Part shown: positions 16,601 to 29,800 of the stretch, piece after piece
How the letters are laid out: every line of letters begins with the position of its first letter
Position numbering within the stretch: the stretch's first letter is position 1
Assembly: GCF_026222555.1 (NCBI RefSeq)
Contig: NZ_CP098511.1
Span: forward strand, 4,135,501 to 4,199,500
DNA length: 64,000 nt
Reading direction: 5' to 3'
Origin: Aquimarina sp. ERC-38
Lineage (GTDB): Bacteria; Bacteroidota; Bacteroidia; Flavobacteriales; Flavobacteriaceae
Notes under the pieces: generated by a model
What the model was told of the DNA's origin: nothing
Database searches by the model: none
What the model saw: only the letters and a program-made list of their open reading frames with translations
Translations under genes and position numbers: made by a program

Positions 16601-19600
16601 CATTTTGACCTGATGACAATTGTAAACTATTACGGGTCAAATTATTTACTACCTTATCAATCATAGATGGTTTATCCTCTATTTCTAAATTTAATAATTC
16701 GCAAAAGAATTTACTACCAGACACTGTTGTACTACTGCTTGTATGAGCAAGAACCCCTATATTCATTGCAACATAGAGACTTTTTGTAAGATTATTAAAA
16801 TTTAGATATGTTAATTTAGCTAAAGATGTTCCAGTATTTATACCTTCGATATAATCAATTTCTTTTATCTCTTTTATATCTTTAAAATCTAATTCTTGAT
16901 CAATCAGATGATGAAGATTTTCGGTTGACATTCTTAATCTAATTGAGTTGAATTCTTCACCTTCCACTATGCGTCTATTTTTAAAACCAATTCTGATAAA
17001 TAGATATGAATAATTGTGTATACCTTCAATAAAATAAAAATAATGTGCTCCTTCTCTACTTATAGGTTTATCAAATAAATGAGTACTAGCTTCATGTAAT
17101 CTATCTTCAATTCTTAAGGTATAATCGTTTAAAAAGGACTCGACATTATCCAACTTATTCAGATCAACCGGACGTCCTGATACTTCAATCGTTTCACTTA
17201 TTACATCCTGAAAAATGGATTTCATGTAATTTTCATATAATATTTCTAACTCCGGAGCTAATTCACAGAAATTTACTGGATCAGTAGAATCTATATCTGC
17301 AAAAAAATCACAATCAATTGATGTGTTCAAAATTGGATTTCCTTCTCTATTAAAATCATGAAATTGAAGGTTTACTTCTATCTTTTTATTAAATTTTATT
17401 TGTTCTCCTACTTTATAAGTTATATAAAATTCAGAGTTTTTATAATCAAGACATATTACTTCGATAATATTAGGGAAATCATTTTGAAATTCAATATCAG
17501 CAGATTGAATATCGATTCTATCATAGTTTCCATTAAGAATTAAATAAAATGTAGAACTATTATTGAATTTTCTTACCTCAAGCCCTTCCACTTCAACATT
17601 ATATGGCGAACTAAACTTTTTTCGTACAAATTCTTGTAATCTTTTTTCTAGCTTTATATCATTAATGAAATTAGAAATTTCAACACTGTTCTGATAGTTT
17701 TCTACTCCATCTCCTAAGTAATTATTCTGTTGGAAAGCAAAAGTTAAAAGATTTTTAAAACGGTCTTCAAAAAGTTCTTCATTTTCTGGATTTGTAATAC
17801 AATCTACTGAATTAGTACATTCATCCGTACTTGGAACATCCTCAAAAAACCCACAATCAAAAGTAGAGAAAGTACCATTATCCGATACCGCAAAAGGATG
17901 TAAAACTTTTATAGAATTATCAGTAGATATACCTAAATTATTAGTAAACACTGATGTTCCTTCTGCAAAGGAATCGATTCCTCCAAAGTTATTTTCACTT
18001 GTAAATTCAGTTAGGTCTATACATTGAATTTCTTCTACATCTTCCTCTAAGTTAATATCCGTAAGTTTAAAAACTATTTTAATTGGCGACGAATTAATAC
18101 CAAAAGTAAAAGAAATAGTATCATAAGATAATTCATATGACTTTATAGAACTTTGAAAATTTTCGTCCAGGTTACTATTATCTCGTTTAAACCTTTCTAA
18201 TAATTCAACTTCTTTCATAAACGTATCCATTAAATCATATATTATCCGTTCATCTTCATTTCTTATGATAGCATTTACTATTTCTAATAGATGTTCTTCA
18301 TAGAGTTCTTCTACATTGTTATTTTCCGGACATGCAGGTATAGGATCACCGCATTCTACAATTTCTTCGCCAACATACAAATTATTAATATCACCACAGC
18401 AGTTTAAGTTAATCAACTTACAATTCGTACTATCTGATATATTGGATAAACTAACATTAAATTGTGATTCGGAGAAGATTTCGTTTTGTTCGCAACTTTG
18501 AAAAATTTTTCCGGTTTGTGCATTTATTCTGAATCCGGTATCCATAGATACAATCGTTACACGTTGTCCGGTTATCCTACCTTCTTTATTAAATTCATAT
18601 TGCAATCCAAAACCGGTAAATACGCGAACACCGGATTCAGGCAATTCTTCTTCTAATCTTAATGTTACCAGATTGTTTGATCCGTTAGCAACCAATAAAT
18701 ATTCTCCACCTCCTTGACTTAGCCAGGTTATATTATTATATGCACTAAAAAAAGTAGCTAAATACGTATTTTGATAGTACGGTTTAGCATCCAGAATACC
18801 TGAACCGGATAACATTCCGTCATTTTTTAATCCGTTTAACAGCTCTAACATTCCATTACGGAAGCGAGCAGGTTTGTTACAATTTGCATCTGCATTAGTT
18901 CCGGCATCGTGTAGGTATTCTCCAATAGTATCTTCAGTAGTAATACTGCAATCAGATAAGCGGGCTTCGCTACTACCACTCATCAGTACTTCAATTCGTT
19001 TATCCGTATTATTAGCATCTTGTATCTCAGCAACTAAGATATATTCAAACTGCTCGTCTTTTTCCTGATTTGATGCCTTTATGTTCTTTAATTTTTTAAC
19101 TGTCCATTGAGAACCGTAGTTACTCCAGGAATAGGTATCACTTTCTATAGTAATTCTGGTAGGAAATTCTCCAATAACTTCTCCCCCCTGATAAAAAGTA
19201 AATTCTAAGCTCTGGCCACTGGCATTAGCTTCAATTTCTACCGGATCACTAATCTCTTCTGTAGGACGTACACCACCTAGATCAACAAGCAGTCCCTGGC
19301 TCAAATAATTACCTGTAAATTCTTCTTTTAGAAACGTATTATTTTGATGGTTAAAGAAATAATATTGTAAAAACAACTCTAGATCCCTGGCTTTAGGACA
19401 AACCCCAGTTTCTTTAAAATATCCGGCATCCGTTAATCTCTTCATATCTTCATAAATATCCCGATTGCTGTCTCCGGAATTAAACAACACATCAGAAGGT
19501 TTAAAGCGTTGTTCTTTTTGCTCATATAATGCCTTGTTTTCATCACAAATATTATCTCTCTGGTTTGTGATCAATTGATCAATACTACTTCTAGACGATG

Positions 19601-22600
19601 CGCTATAATCTGAAATTACCGTTAAAATATCCGTTGGAGGCTCTTTATCTCCTATACAACCGTTATAACAACCATTATTTAGGGCGTATATATTAGCAAA
19701 CAGAGATTGTACGGTCTGTTTAATAGTTAAGTAATTAGCTTTATACGTATTCCAGAATTGATTACGTTCTGGCTTACCAAGCAAACTTTCCAGGTTTGCC
19801 GTAGAACTAAAATCTTGATCACAAGTAGTTACGCTGCTACATACTATGGTTGCATAAGATGTTGATATCAAATTTTTACCACTTCCATTATAATTATCAT
19901 TTAAAGCTTCATTTATAATTAGTTTATGATGGGCTGTATTTAAAAGTGCTACATTATTACTATAAAAAGGGTCATTAGTAGCAATGGCATTAGAAATTAA
20001 CCCAGCTAATTTTGCTTCTTCATAGGTTTGAATTGAGTTTAAATACGCATCATACCCATCAGAATTCATGATTGTTCCGGAAACAGGTGCAGTCTGAGCA
20101 CATGAGGCATTTGCCAGTTCCAGGTAGCAATATTCCGGATGGTATTGAAGCAAAGATTCTGACCACTGTGGTTGCCAAATATCCTTACTTAAAAAATCAC
20201 TCACATTTGCCAAGTATTGAGGTTCAGCATATACAAACTCTGTATCTCCCGTAATTTCGCGGATAAGCGTACCTTCTTCAAGCGGAGGGTCATATGTAAT
20301 TTCTCTACTGAAAACTACTCCATTCTCATTAGTATCTGTAGTAATGGTTTGTTTTACTTTAATATAAGATATTGTACCATCTTCATTATAATAGTGTCCG
20401 GAAGTAAATAGACCTTTATCAGAAATTATTCCATCTCTTTGAATATGTGCAGGATTTTTCCAGCTATTGTACAAATTATCCGTAGTTTTTGCAGATAATA
20501 ATATATTTTTATCGTTAAAAATACTTAAGCGAGCGTCATTATCAGAGGTACTATTTGTATTAGAGGCATTATTTTCATCATCAAAAGTGTTAGCTGTGTA
20601 TGCCCCGTATTGTCCTAAAGGTTGCATATCGGATAATAATACTTCTTTAGCTGTACTACAAGAAATTGAAGAAGCAATCAGGTCTTTTGACTCAGTACTG
20701 GTTGTCACTTGATCTTTATCTATACAAGGTTCTTTACAAGCCCGGATTAATGCCTGCCATTGTTCAGAAAGTGTCAAGCGCAAGCGATTTTCTTCATCAT
20801 TTTGTTCAGAAGTTGATAAATGATTCCATTGAGTTCGGTCGAAATTGTCAAACTGGGTTTCGATAAATCCGGCCTCGTTACCAAATTCTTCTTTTAATCC
20901 GTTTTCACAATCTGCACAGGTTATAAAACACCCTTCAAAAGTAAGTGGAGGTAACGGATATACTTCCGTAGGATCTACATAACAGTCGCTATTTGCATTC
21001 TGTAATTCCTCTACGTACGCTTCGGCATATTCTAAAACTTTTTCAGTATTTACTTTAAGATCCTTAGAAATTGTGATACTTCCCGGTTTGATACGTGCAG
21101 AAAAATCAGGAGCAGCGTATGCGCCCCTCAGGTCATCCAGGTCTATTGTGGTTGAAATTTTATCCACCAGATTTTGATTTGAATCCAGTAATACTGTTTG
21201 ACCATCAGTATCCTTTACACTAACTGAGAAGTCATAAACCAAAGGATACTGTAAGGTATTACCATCTTCACATACTATAGAATAATTAGGATCATTTTTC
21301 AGGTTATAGGAAAAAATATATTCATCTTCAAAAGCTGAAGTTTTTGTACCGGCATAACGTAATAAATTAGATATTGGCCCTAATTCCTGATTTGCCAGCT
21401 TTATATTTTTATCCTGATTGGTATCCTTTGCAGTTACTGCTTGTTTGTTTAACAGGTCTATTGTCAGGTTTTCATGCCTGGCAGTTCCATCAGGATTTAC
21501 TGCCTGATTATTTGCATCAGGTAATTCCTGTAAGTTTTCCGGAGTAATACCACTGAGTGCCGTAGCAATGGTTCTTCCTTGCGGATCGATATAACTAATA
21601 CTTATTTGCTTATTAGGGTCTACCACAGTATTTTTTTTGTAATGCACTGCATTTCCCACACTATACCCAAATAAACGATTTAACTCAATTTGATCGGGAG
21701 TTCCGTAGTAATATTTCATTTCGTGACCAGTCCCTAATTGATGTGTTGGCCCTACCCCGCCTTTTCTACGAATACGCCCTGTATTATCCGGCATATATTC
21801 TATCTGAGAATAAGGAAATCCCTGAGCACTAGGTATTCTATCTCTAAAAGATGAAGCTATATCATTATTTACGGAATAATACTTTGATGCCCCGTTAATA
21901 CTATCTAAGGCTTTCTGACCTGTAAATTCGTCAATTTTATTTTGTAAATCCGTATCAAAGTCTGTATAATCTATAATCTCACTGTTGGACGCTGCTATAG
22001 TCAAATCCGACTTATAATTAAGGCTTTTGTCTTTAACCGGCACCGGAAGCACTTCTATGGCAGGCCGGCCCTGCGCATCATAAATTACTTCTCCGGCAAT
22101 ACTATTATCATCACTATTAATTCTGGTTACCGTTTGCCGGTTACGTAAGGTACCATCAAAATAACTTACGACTTCTTTCTTTTTTCCTCCTTCGGCAAAG
22201 CTTGCCTGAAACTGCCAGTTTTTAAACTGTTCTTTATTGGTAAGAATCTGATATACATTAGGCCAGTCTGCCACCGTATTCTTTTGATTCACACCGCTGC
22301 TCCATGAACCAAACTGGTAACGGGAAGTGTCTGAGGTAAATTTTCCTACGGCTCGTACTCTATAAACTATAAATCCTTGATCATAAATTAAAGGGATAGA
22401 AAAACTAGTTTGATCTGTCTCAATTCTAGAGTTATTTCTAGCATACGTAGATTCAGAAAGGTTCACTTGATTAGCTTCTAAAGTTTTTGAAGTATCCTCA
22501 GCAAAATTATCTATCCAGGTCCATTCTACCTGGTAGTTGATTGCTCCTTCTTTCTGATCCCAGCTTAGGATTAATTCATTTTTATCATCAACAAAGAAAT

Positions 22601-23150
22601 TTGAAATTCCTGGTTTTGATGTATCCAATTTTGTATATAAATCAAAATCAGGTTGTAATGTAAGCTTCACATTATCCGGAATGGTGTTTGCATTCACCTG
22701 ACCTGTTATTAAGTTTTTATAATTACCTGAAATTAGCTTAATCTGGACACCTACCGTATTTGGTACAATATGAGAGGCTTCTATTACTTCGTTACTTCCG
22801 TTATCCTGTAATTTATTATAAACCACTTTCAGAGTACGTTGATACTTTTTATCTTCTTCAAAATTACCCTTACGATTACGGGGGATTACTTCAAAAGTTA
22901 TTTCATATTCAAACCAATCTGCTGTTAAACCTTCCTGTAATAGTTGAAGTGTAATCAGGGTTTGAACATTTTTCCTGTTTAGCACGTCTTCACTGTAGAA
23001 AGAAATATCCGGAGCAAAAGAGATAGTTTCATTACTGCTTATGTAATTTTGAATCTCCGTATTACTAAACTCAAGGCTAGCTTGTGATTGTAAGGTAAAA
23101 GATAATCCTAAAATTAAAATACTTATTATCGTATGTATTGCATTTTTCAT
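12441..23150 (-). CDS. giant exported RHS/YD-repeat polymorphic toxin
   Basis: The 3569-residue protein has a Sec signal peptide (about 1-25), a beta-sandwich (Fn3-like) segment near 190-290, and a Bacteroidota-type RHS region (DUF6443-like) from about 310. Long stretches of YD repeats run from about 2300 to 3150 (for example [31 protein letters not shown]). The RHS-associated core lies near 3180-3300 ([30 protein letters not shown]), and a variable C-terminus follows. The last roughly 130 residues resemble ParB-like toxin domains ([20 protein letters not shown], then [19 protein letters not shown]); this is a tentative match and a nuclease activity is inference. Three related modules of about 180 residues sit at about 1605-2150. 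RHS shells enclose and release the tip as an intercellular toxin. The gene is sixth in a seven-gene operon, with the immunity gene last. Confidence 0.9.
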   Translation of the reverse strand: MKNAIHTIISILILGLSFTLQSQASLEFSNTEIQNYISSNETISFAPDISFYSEDVLNRKNVQTLITLQLLQEGLTADWFEYEITFEVIPRNRKGNFEEDKKYQRTLKVVYNKLQDNGSNEVIEASHIVPNTVGVQIKLISGNYKNLITGQVNANTIPDNVKLTLQPDFDLYTKLDTSKPGISNFFVDDKNELILSWDQKEGAINYQVEWTWIDNFAEDTSKTLEANQVNLSESTYARNNSRIETDQTSFSIPLIYDQGFIVYRVRAVGKFTSDTSRYQFGSWSSGVNQKNTVADWPNVYQILTNKEQFKNWQFQASFAEGGKKKEVVSYFDGTLRNRQTVTRINSDDNSIAGEVIYDAQGRPAIEVLPVPVKDKSLNYKSDLTIAASNSEIIDYTDFDTDLQNKIDEFTGQKALDSINGASKYYSVNNDIASSFRDRIPSAQGFPYSQIEYMPDNTGRIRRKGGVGPTHQLGTGHEMKYYYGTPDQIELNRLFGYSVGNAVHYKKNTVVDPNKQISISYIDPQGRTIATALSGITPENLQELPDANNQAVNPDGTARHENLTIDLLNKQAVTAKDTNQDKNIKLANQELGPISNLLRYAGTKTSAFEDEYIFSYNLKNDPNYSIVCEDGNTLQYPLVYDFSVSVKDTDGQTVLLDSNQNLVDKISTTIDLDDLRGAYAAPDFSARIKPGSITISKDLKVNTEKVLEYAEAYVEELQNANSDCYVDPTEVYPLPPLTFEGCFITCADCENGLKEEFGNEAGFIETQFDNFDRTQWNHLSTSEQNDEENRLRLTLSEQWQALIRACKEPCIDKDQVTTSTESKDLIASSISCSTAKEVLLSDMQPLGQYGAYTANTFDDENNASNTNSTSDNDARLSIFNDKNILLSAKTTDNLYNSWKNPAHIQRDGIISDKGLFTSGHYYNEDGTISYIKVKQTITTDTNENGVVFSREITYDPPLEEGTLIREITGDTEFVYAEPQYLANVSDFLSKDIWQPQWSESLLQYHPEYCYLELANASCAQTAPVSGTIMNSDGYDAYLNSIQTYEEAKLAGLISNAIATNDPFYSNNVALLNTAHHKLIINEALNDNYNGSGKNLISTSYATIVCSSVTTCDQDFSSTANLESLLGKPERNQFWNTYKANYLTIKQTVQSLFANIYALNNGCYNGCIGDKEPPTDILTVISDYSASSRSSIDQLITNQRDNICDENKALYEQKEQRFKPSDVLFNSGDSNRDIYEDMKRLTDAGYFKETGVCPKARDLELFLQYYFFNHQNNTFLKEEFTGNYLSQGLLVDLGGVRPTEEISDPVEIEANASGQSLEFTFYQGGEVIGEFPTRITIESDTYSWSNYGSQWTVKKLKNIKASNQEKDEQFEYILVAEIQDANNTDKRIEVLMSGSSEARLSDCSITTEDTIGEYLHDAGTNADANCNKPARFRNGMLELLNGLKNDGMLSGSGILDAKPYYQNTYLATFFSAYNNITWLSQGGGEYLLVANGSNNLVTLRLEEELPESGVRVFTGFGLQYEFNKEGRITGQRVTIVSMDTGFRINAQTGKIFQSCEQNEIFSESQFNVSLSNISDSTNCKLINLNCCGDINNLYVGEEIVECGDPIPACPENNNVEELYEEHLLEIVNAIIRNEDERIIYDLMDTFMKEVELLERFKRDNSNLDENFQSSIKSYELSYDTISFTFGINSSPIKIVFKLTDINLEEDVEEIQCIDLTEFTSENNFGGIDSFAEGTSVFTNNLGISTDNSIKVLHPFAVSDNGTFSTFDCGFFEDVPSTDECTNSVDCITNPENEELFEDRFKNLLTFAFQQNNYLGDGVENYQNSVEISNFINDIKLEKRLQEFVRKKFSSPYNVEVEGLEVRKFNNSSTFYLILNGNYDRIDIQSADIEFQNDFPNIIEVICLDYKNSEFYITYKVGEQIKFNKKIEVNLQFHDFNREGNPILNTSIDCDFFADIDSTDPVNFCELAPELEILYENYMKSIFQDVISETIEVSGRPVDLNKLDNVESFLNDYTLRIEDRLHEASTHLFDKPISREGAHYFYFIEGIHNYSYLFIRIGFKNRRIVEGEEFNSIRLRMSTENLHHLIDQELDFKDIKEIKEIDYIEGINTGTSLAKLTYLNFNNLTKSLYVAMNIGVLAHTSSSTTVSGSKFFCELLNLEIEDKPSMIDKVVNNLTRNSLQLSSGQNAISKSIQLSDTKENHLSVNIENCNQQFCIPPVPEPVSCTDKYQDYIAVMSSINNIVISNEDNETDIVLEGDFCEASLQYLVDDYRYFLNKLNVTSSEDLHYMSIGRFGATEFHFGYPGMRTSYKGRNALIDEYATYINNTQDDQELSWSAWTSDYLNRPGNEEICVPRPFLTDFSDLIIEVPDETDCQQFVQNVRNAYTRDVYGNFLDQKREEFIRNYTNTAIENAIENFDMTFYDKEYQYTLYYYDQAGNLLQTVPPEGVDRFTNQEINNLNQQINQHRVTPGVIENPTLLPDHELLTEYRYNSLNQLVWQKTPDGGITVFAYDHLGRIIASQNAKQKINNRFSYTSYDALGRIIEAGEMQPTVPLVIIEKTGILINQDTGNPVVFERSVPNPDAIQPNQPATIVQRYPDNIAVQRFEVTKTRYNTILDSPLTIFETVPSINSYLSNTRNRVAAIFYYDDYNIQVNRESQYLNAIFYAYDIHGNVSELTQHNRQLSIDGSNATSGMKRTQYQYDLISGNVNKVIYQRDKQDQFIHWYAYDADNRIVKVQTSDNGKLWEEDATYTYFAHGPLARTELGTRKVQGMDYAYTLQGWLKGVNSENLTSQEDLGKDGISGSTFAKDAMGYSLAYYQNDFKTINGVVGINAFTFGSNPKAATNTTGRNLYNGNIRQMVTSLIDDDESMVGVQVNQYGYDQLNRITEMQGYANGVTENYSSSYSYDNNGNLLTLDRTTVNNSGVTKEMDQLAYTYKNVMDPQTGESKRSNQLEYVKDALGEVGFNDLGNQNPENYVYDEIGQLVEDKAEGLKIEWRVDGKVKQINKTDGTQIQFGYDGLGNRISKTIIPKNKTTLYARDAQGNPLAVYESFSDGSVTTTNPNELDIQGELIAENRDDKAVNTINIGSITEPVVVSTGVQYMNTAGTSITWKPNTHIVSGSNVLAKIAPVEGTVGSNQGLYLTEHHLYGSSKLGIEEKRIAITDENKIIPDLITNTTGDKRYALTNHLGNVLSVVTDRKIVGNDGNYLPDVVAYNDYYPGGMLLPGRHGNSSDYRYGFQGQEMDDEIKGEGNSVNFSLRMYDPRINRFMSSDPLFKSYPWNSTYAISENRLIEGIDLEGGEFEWFMIGARAGLYGDNIQQIQRGVDKSVVKTVEGVQGVIKDPIGTAKGVGNFTLGTFLLGGLPDGDREQVLQYIDDKFGTSTKATNDAFGAGITEAANKVLNGSLEDRTEIATDVFTGIITAKGFDKLAKVGKISLIARSSKFVDSKLIRFTQKTMNGPKFDRIVQSMKTKGWNGDAIDIVRMKDNMYTSLDNKRLAAAQDANIDAKVNVYDYDDVLPKERADAFEAQYGQRPSTYGEAAKMRINNQGAKFRTENPNGTTTKPRANYPKPKG

Positions 23151-23165
23151 AAAATAATGCTTAAA

Positions 23166-23882
23166 TTATGGTAGTTGATTGATTAAAGTGTACGACTGAT
23201 AGTCAGAAGTAAGTTGATATTGATCTCTTTGTTTATGCAGATAATGCTGTAAAGGTAAAATGGAATCTATTTTTTTATTTGTAATATGGTTTAACATTAT
23301 CTGCAATCTTCCGGTATCCATTATTACTTCACCGGAGGTTCTATTTTTGAAAGGAACCATTGTCGAAAAAAATAATTCCTGCTTAGCAATGGTAAAATTT
23401 TCTTTATGAATAGTAAGGATTACTTTATTATAAGGAATCTGCGTATGTCTTGTAGTGGGTAGTAAAGTACATTCAAAATATTTGTTTAATTCTTTAATGG
23501 AAGCATCACCAAAGTATTTTAAAAACAGGTCTACATCTACGGGAGAGTTCCCATCTAACTTTTGATTGTTCTCAGAAAGTAATATTTGCTGATTTTCTTT
23601 ACTAATAGTTAGTTTCACTTTAGGATAGATAATTTGAAGATTACCTAGAGCTTCGAAACTCGTAATGCCATTTTGTTTTTTAGATACGGCCGGGTAGCTT
23701 TCTGTAACCATATTCCCTTCACGCCCCCTAAGCATTTTATAATCTGCCTCAATATAATATTGACTTTTAGCTTTATACGTATAATGAACTTTACTTAGGA
23801 GTTCCTTAATATCATATTGCTGGGCAAAAGATGCCTGAAAGCTTAGATAATATAATCCGAAGATAAATAATATGGTTTTCAT
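23166..23882 (-). CDS. small exported protein of the RHS operon
   Basis: The 238-residue protein has a Sec signal (MKTILFIFGLYYLSFQASFAQ) and no lipobox. The mature part has a beta-rich look (IEADYKML, IIYPKVKLTI, QELFFSTMVPFKNRTSGEVIMDTGRLQIMLN) reminiscent of LolA-like carrier folds, but I cannot assign a family. It is packed between the LRR/Ig protein (5 bp upstream) and the RHS gene (15 bp downstream), so it is an integral part of the operon. It could be a periplasmic chaperone or a surface partner of the giant proteins. Confidence 0.7.
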   Translation of the reverse strand: MKTILFIFGLYYLSFQASFAQQYDIKELLSKVHYTYKAKSQYYIEADYKMLRGREGNMVTESYPAVSKKQNGITSFEALGNLQIIYPKVKLTISKENQQILLSENNQKLDGNSPVDVDLFLKYFGDASIKELNKYFECTLLPTTRHTQIPYNKVILTIHKENFTIAKQELFFSTMVPFKNRTSGEVIMDTGRLQIMLNHITNKKIDSILPLQHYLHKQRDQYQLTSDYQSYTLINQLP

Positions 23883-23887
23883 CCCTT

Positions 23888-26800
23888 TTATTGTTTAGAA
23901 ATTAGTTTAGCATTACCAGAACGTGTTTCTTGTATGGTAAAAACACCTCTTTCCGTTTCTTTCTTGACCCTAATTAACCCTCCTTCATGATCATACTCAT
24001 AATAAGTAGCATAATTATTTTCATCCAGTTCGGATTCTAAACGCTGTGTCTCCGGATGGTATACAAATGTTTTCATAGATCCGTCATACGGATGCATACG
24101 GATGTCGTCAAAATGAACATTTACCGCGGCACCAGAATTGTTTTGTGCGGTACTTTCTAAAGAAATACGCATATTAGCCGCTTCAAGAGGTATACGGAAC
24201 TCTGATGAAATTCGCTGCCAACCATCAATAACGGCTCCCTGAGGTTGAAATTCTACATTTGTAGATTGTTGTGGGATCACAGCACCTTCTGTAGTTCGGT
24301 AAATCAATTTTAATAAAGAGTTTACATAATTAACAGGTTGATAATCCGGATCAGATATATAATCAAAGGATTGATAAGAAGGTTTTAATAAAGAACTGGT
24401 AAGTGTAATATCCTCTTGTTCTTCATAACCGTATCTTCTACTTGTAATTTTAAAGTCATACGTAGCACAAATATTAGTACCACAGATTTTTGAACTGATA
24501 AACTGAAGGTCAATTTTAGAATTGTGATATAATGGGTATCTAAAGTTGAGTTCTTTTACTCTCCTTCCAATACTACTCCTCACTCTAGGAGAACGAAATA
24601 CAAACTTGGGGGCATTCCCAGGAGCAAATTTAAATTCAAATCCTACGGTCTTAAAAGCTCCTCTACCATTTTGACGCTCTTTTACAGGTTTAAAATCATA
24701 TATGGTCAAGTTTTTATCTATGGTATTTGCAATAAAAGGAACTAATACGTCAAACTCCCTTGTATCAGGTTTGGGTACATATCTACTGTCCACATGTCTA
24801 TCTTCAGGTAGGTCTGCCAAAAGTCTATCATTTAATAAGTGATTAAGTAAGTTTGTGAATGCATCACTTACAACATCAAAATTAATAGTTACCGGATTCA
24901 CTGCTTTTACACCATCTTCCTTAACCCAAGCACTAATAACATATTTGGCTCCCGGTTGCGGGCGAAATTTTTCACATCCAATCAGGGAAGGAGGTTGTGC
25001 CGGAAAAATTTTTACTTTCACCTCTTCCCTGAATGTACTGGTACAGCAATTTTCATCATCAGTTGTACATCCTATTTCGGTTAAAGCTGCATAATAAATT
25101 CCTCCATCTTCCAATTGTCTCGCACTATCTAAAGCATTCCCTTCGAATTGCGCGTCATACCAAACAATAGTACCTCCCGTAGCTGTAAGATTAGAAATGT
25201 AGACCGGATCATCTGTAAAAAAGACCTGTTCTTTTTTTATTACTATCGGAGAAGGAACATCATAGATAGAAATTACCACACGCTTTGGATTACTTTTAAA
25301 ATCAGGGTTTTGTATATTTTGTTGAATCACGTATAGTACTGTATTATCAGCAAGTCCTTCTTCATTATTAACAACTTGAGTCCCTGCTTCATCATGATAC
25401 CAGAATAATTCATACCCGTTTGAAACTGTAAATCGCTGGGAAAGGTCGCTTATTTTAGCTCCTTGCGATTTACAGAAGGTCTGCCGACTATCCCCCTCTG
25501 CTTCAAAAACGCCTACAAAAACGTTTACCGCAAAACGGCAGGTTGAAGTTCCTTGTTGAGCATAATAAGTATTATTATTTTCTAGGCGTTCATTCAATTC
25601 GAATATAGAACCACCGGTTGCAGAACTATACCAAACGACACCATTTATATTGGGTTGTAAGTCAGAAATCATCGGGTTTTCTGTAATTAGAAATTCCTGG
25701 TAACCCAATTGGTCAATATTATCTATGGCAACTCCATAATTAATAACAATAGGAATTTCTTTGCGTTGTCCGGTAATGCTATCTTCTGCCCATAAAGAAG
25801 TATTTTTTGATAGTAAATAATCTTCAGCAAGTGGTTGGGTATCATTTTCCGATGTATACCAATTAGCTGTATTATTAAATGGTGATTGAAGGTTGCTTAT
25901 TGTAATTTCTTCATTTTCACCTACACAAAAAGATTGAGTATCTATTGGATCACCGCCTATAATCCTTCGCAATTTTACCTGTATATTTCTACGTCTTAGT
26001 GTTAATCCTTGTATAACGCTATTTGTAGCGTCAAAGGAATAATATCCCAAATCTTCTTCGCTATTAATCGTTATAGTTATTTCTCTAGAGGTAGTAGTTC
26101 GAAAGTTTGCAGCGTCTTTAAACCATTGGTAAGTATTATTAGGATCCGTTAAATCTCTGGTAGATAGAGTAACTTCATCTCCTAATTCAACTTCGATTAT
26201 TTCGGTTTGATCAACCAGAGCTTGTGGACTATAAACATATCCTGATCCAAAGTTTAAATAATCTTGATGATCATCTATAAAATCACTAAAAACAAACTGA
26301 TTTGAATCAAACTGAACGATGTTAAAGACATCAGTCGGGTCACTAGCTAAAAAGGGAATTTTACCAGAAAAGCGATTGTTAGAAAGTTTGATTGAACGCA
26401 ATTTAGATAGATCTTTAATTTCATCAGGTATATTTCCAGATAATTGATTAAAACTGACATTTAAATTAGTAAGAGATTGTAACTTATTAACGTCGCTTAA
26501 AATAGGACCAATTAAACTATTATTAGCAATATCTATAAGAGATACTTTTGAAAGGTTATATAAACTTCCAGGAATAGTTCCTTCTAATTTATTTGAAGAA
26601 AGAATAAGACCAAATAAAGATTGAAGATTTCCAATATTATTTGGAATCAAGCCAACGAATTGATTTCTAGAAAGGTTTAAACCCACTAGATTCACTAAAT
26701 CAGTAATTTCGTCTGGTATTCTACCAACTAAATTATTGCCTTCAAGAGCTAATTCTTTTAAATTAGTAAGACTACCTATACTTTTAGGAATTTGTCCTAT

Positions 26801-29800
26801 TAAATCATTCAGATTTAAATTTAGCGTTTCTAAATACATTAATTGATCAATACTATTTGGAATATTTCCTCTTAGATTATTTGAAAAAAGTCTTACTTTA
26901 ATTACATTATAATTCTGATCAACTGTTACTCCATACCAATCACAAATTTTGGAATCGGGATCATCAACTGGCCAGGTGTTCTTCCAGTTAGGCCCGTCAG
27001 TTGCATTATATAAATCTATTAAGGCCTGTCGCTGTTCTTGTGGAACTTCACAAATATCAGTAGATAGTATAATTACATCTATAGGATTACGCTCCAAAGA
27101 TAAGCCTGGAACCTTATCATTAGTAGCTATAAAATGGTAGGTGCCTACATCTTCTAAAGAAGTTTCTGAAATAGTAAAAGTTTTAGAAGTAGCATTAGGA
27201 ATTAAACTTCCATTTTTATACCATTGATACTGATTGTTTTCACTTTGCAATTCATCTGCATTTATAGTTAGAGGTTGACCTGCTACTATTTTAAGGGTGT
27301 CCAGAGTTCCTACTTTATTTTGTACACCAAAATCCAAAAGAACCCCTGCATCTTTATATGCAGTAAATTTATCTTCTATATCTTTAAAAATAAAGTTATT
27401 TTCACCGAAGTACCAACGCATTCCTACATTTCCAGCATCCGTAGGAGGATCCGGTAATGTTCCGCTTAAATTATTACTCCGGAAATTAATATCCATATTC
27501 CGGAATTGAGTAAAGCTTTGTGGTACCCCACCAGTTAAGTTATTACCTGACAGATATAAACGCCAGATAGTTGAAAGGTTTCCTAGTTCTTCCGGAATAG
27601 TACCCGTATGCTTGTTATTCGCTAGTGCCAGAACTCTTATTTTAGGAAGTTTACCTATGTCGCTCGGGATAGGAATTTCTTTAATACACTGCACTAACAC
27701 TAATTCTTCAAGATTAACTAATCGCTCATAGGCTATATCGCCTAAATAAACGCTATTTGCTTTAAAATTTAATTTTCTTAAAGAAGTAAAATTTTCAATC
27801 ACCGAGGTAATTTCTCCGTTTAGGTTATTTTTAATAAGCTCTATTTCTGTAATATGTCCTTCTTCAACTGTAACTCCAAACCAGTTGCACACTTTTTCAT
27901 TACTTAGCCAGTTGGAGTTATTAGTCCAGTTATCGCCGTCTAATTGATGGTAGAACTCAATAAGCGCTTGCTTTTCAGTAGCTACTACTTCCAGGCAGGA
28001 GTCATCAGTTTCACTAACCTGTATTTCAACAGGCGATCGAACTAAAGTTAAATTAGGGAATTCAGCATTTTTTACTTCAAGGAAATACATACCTGAATCT
28101 TCTGTTACACCGTTAGTAATGATATAATTTCTAAGGTTTGCATTATTTATAGGTAACCCGTTTTTATACCATTGATAGGTATAATCAGGATTGGCTTCCA
28201 AACTAATATCCGGTATGGTAAAATCTTTTCCAGTTCTAATCGAGAATTTTTGAGCTATTCCTATTTGTGCTTGTGGGTGGTAGCTAACTGTAAAGCCATT
28301 TTGTAAATCAAGATTGTTCAAGTCAGAAAATACAAACTGATTTCCTTCTAAGGAAAGAGTATTTAAAGATTGCAGACTACTTATGGAAGAAGGAAAACTT
28401 CCGTTCAATTGGTTGTTATGAAAGCTAATTCTTTGAAGAAAAGGAAGATCACCAAATACATCAGGAACAGTACCTTTAAGATTGTTATCATTCAATTTTA
28501 ATTCTATGACGTGACCAGCATTATCAGTTTGTACCCCAAACCAATTACACACAGCAGAGGAACCATTTTCTATACTCCAGGATTGATCACCTGCTATAGT
28601 ATTATTCCATAAAGACCCATTTAGATTATTATAAATCGCTATTAATGCCTGTTTTTCAGTATCCGGTGTTTTACAATCTTCGGAAACCGTTAGGGTAATC
28701 GTGTTTCTTTCTAAAGTTAAATTAGTAATAATGCTATTTGTAATTTCTACGTAATACTGACCAGCCCCGGTTAGATCAACATTTTCCAAGAGAAGCGTAC
28801 TTTCTGTTTTTCCGGGTAGTATTTGATTGTCTTTATACCATTGATAGAAGTTATTTTCTGAAACTACTTTGGTTTGTAAAGAAATGGTATCTCCTAATTT
28901 TACACTTCTCTCTTCAACTTCATCCGTTTTAGCCTGAGCTTCATATCGATATATTCCATTTATATATTTGACATAATCTTCATGTTCATTTTCAATATCA
29001 GAAAAAATAAATTTATTATTAAGTATGATTAGTTCTTCCAGATTAGAAGATGAAGAAGCTGTAAAAGGTACGATACCAGATAACTGATTATTACTTAAAT
29101 TAATTACCTTTAGATTAGATAGCCTGCCTATAGGAGACGGAATCAATCCGGTAAATACATTGTTACTTAAATTAAAGTACGTAAGTTTTTTAAGAAGTCC
29201 GATCTCCTTGGGTATACTTTCTGACAAACGATTGGAAGACAAATTAAGTTTCTCTAAGTTTATAAGGTTACAAAAGGCAATTGGTATAGAACCTCGAAGT
29301 TGATTAAAACTTAGATCTAATTCTTTTAACTTAGCCATACTTCCTAGTGCCGGGTTTATAATTCCAGAGAAAAGGTTGTATTGCAGTCGAAGACTTTCCA
29401 GGTTTAATAAGGAACCTAAAGCTATTGGTAGTTCTCCGGTTAATTGGTTATTGTTTACAGTAAATACTTTAAGTTTTTCAAGACTATTTATTTTTGATGA
29501 TAAAATACCAGTAAGACCATTATTACTAAGATTAATATTCTCTAAATTAGTTAAAGAGTACAGTTCTACAGGTATCTCCCCTATAATTTGATTATTATTT
29601 AAAACTAAATTTTTAAGATTTAAAAATTCTAGTATAATGCCAGGTAACTCCCCTGTAATACTATTGTCAGGAAGGTTAATTGATACGACTGAACCGTTTT
29701 CTATACCTATACCATACCAATTAGTAATATCTGCATCAGGGTTTAAAATATCCCAGGATTGAATATTTTCAATAGAATTTTTCCAGTTGTCCCCATTAGT

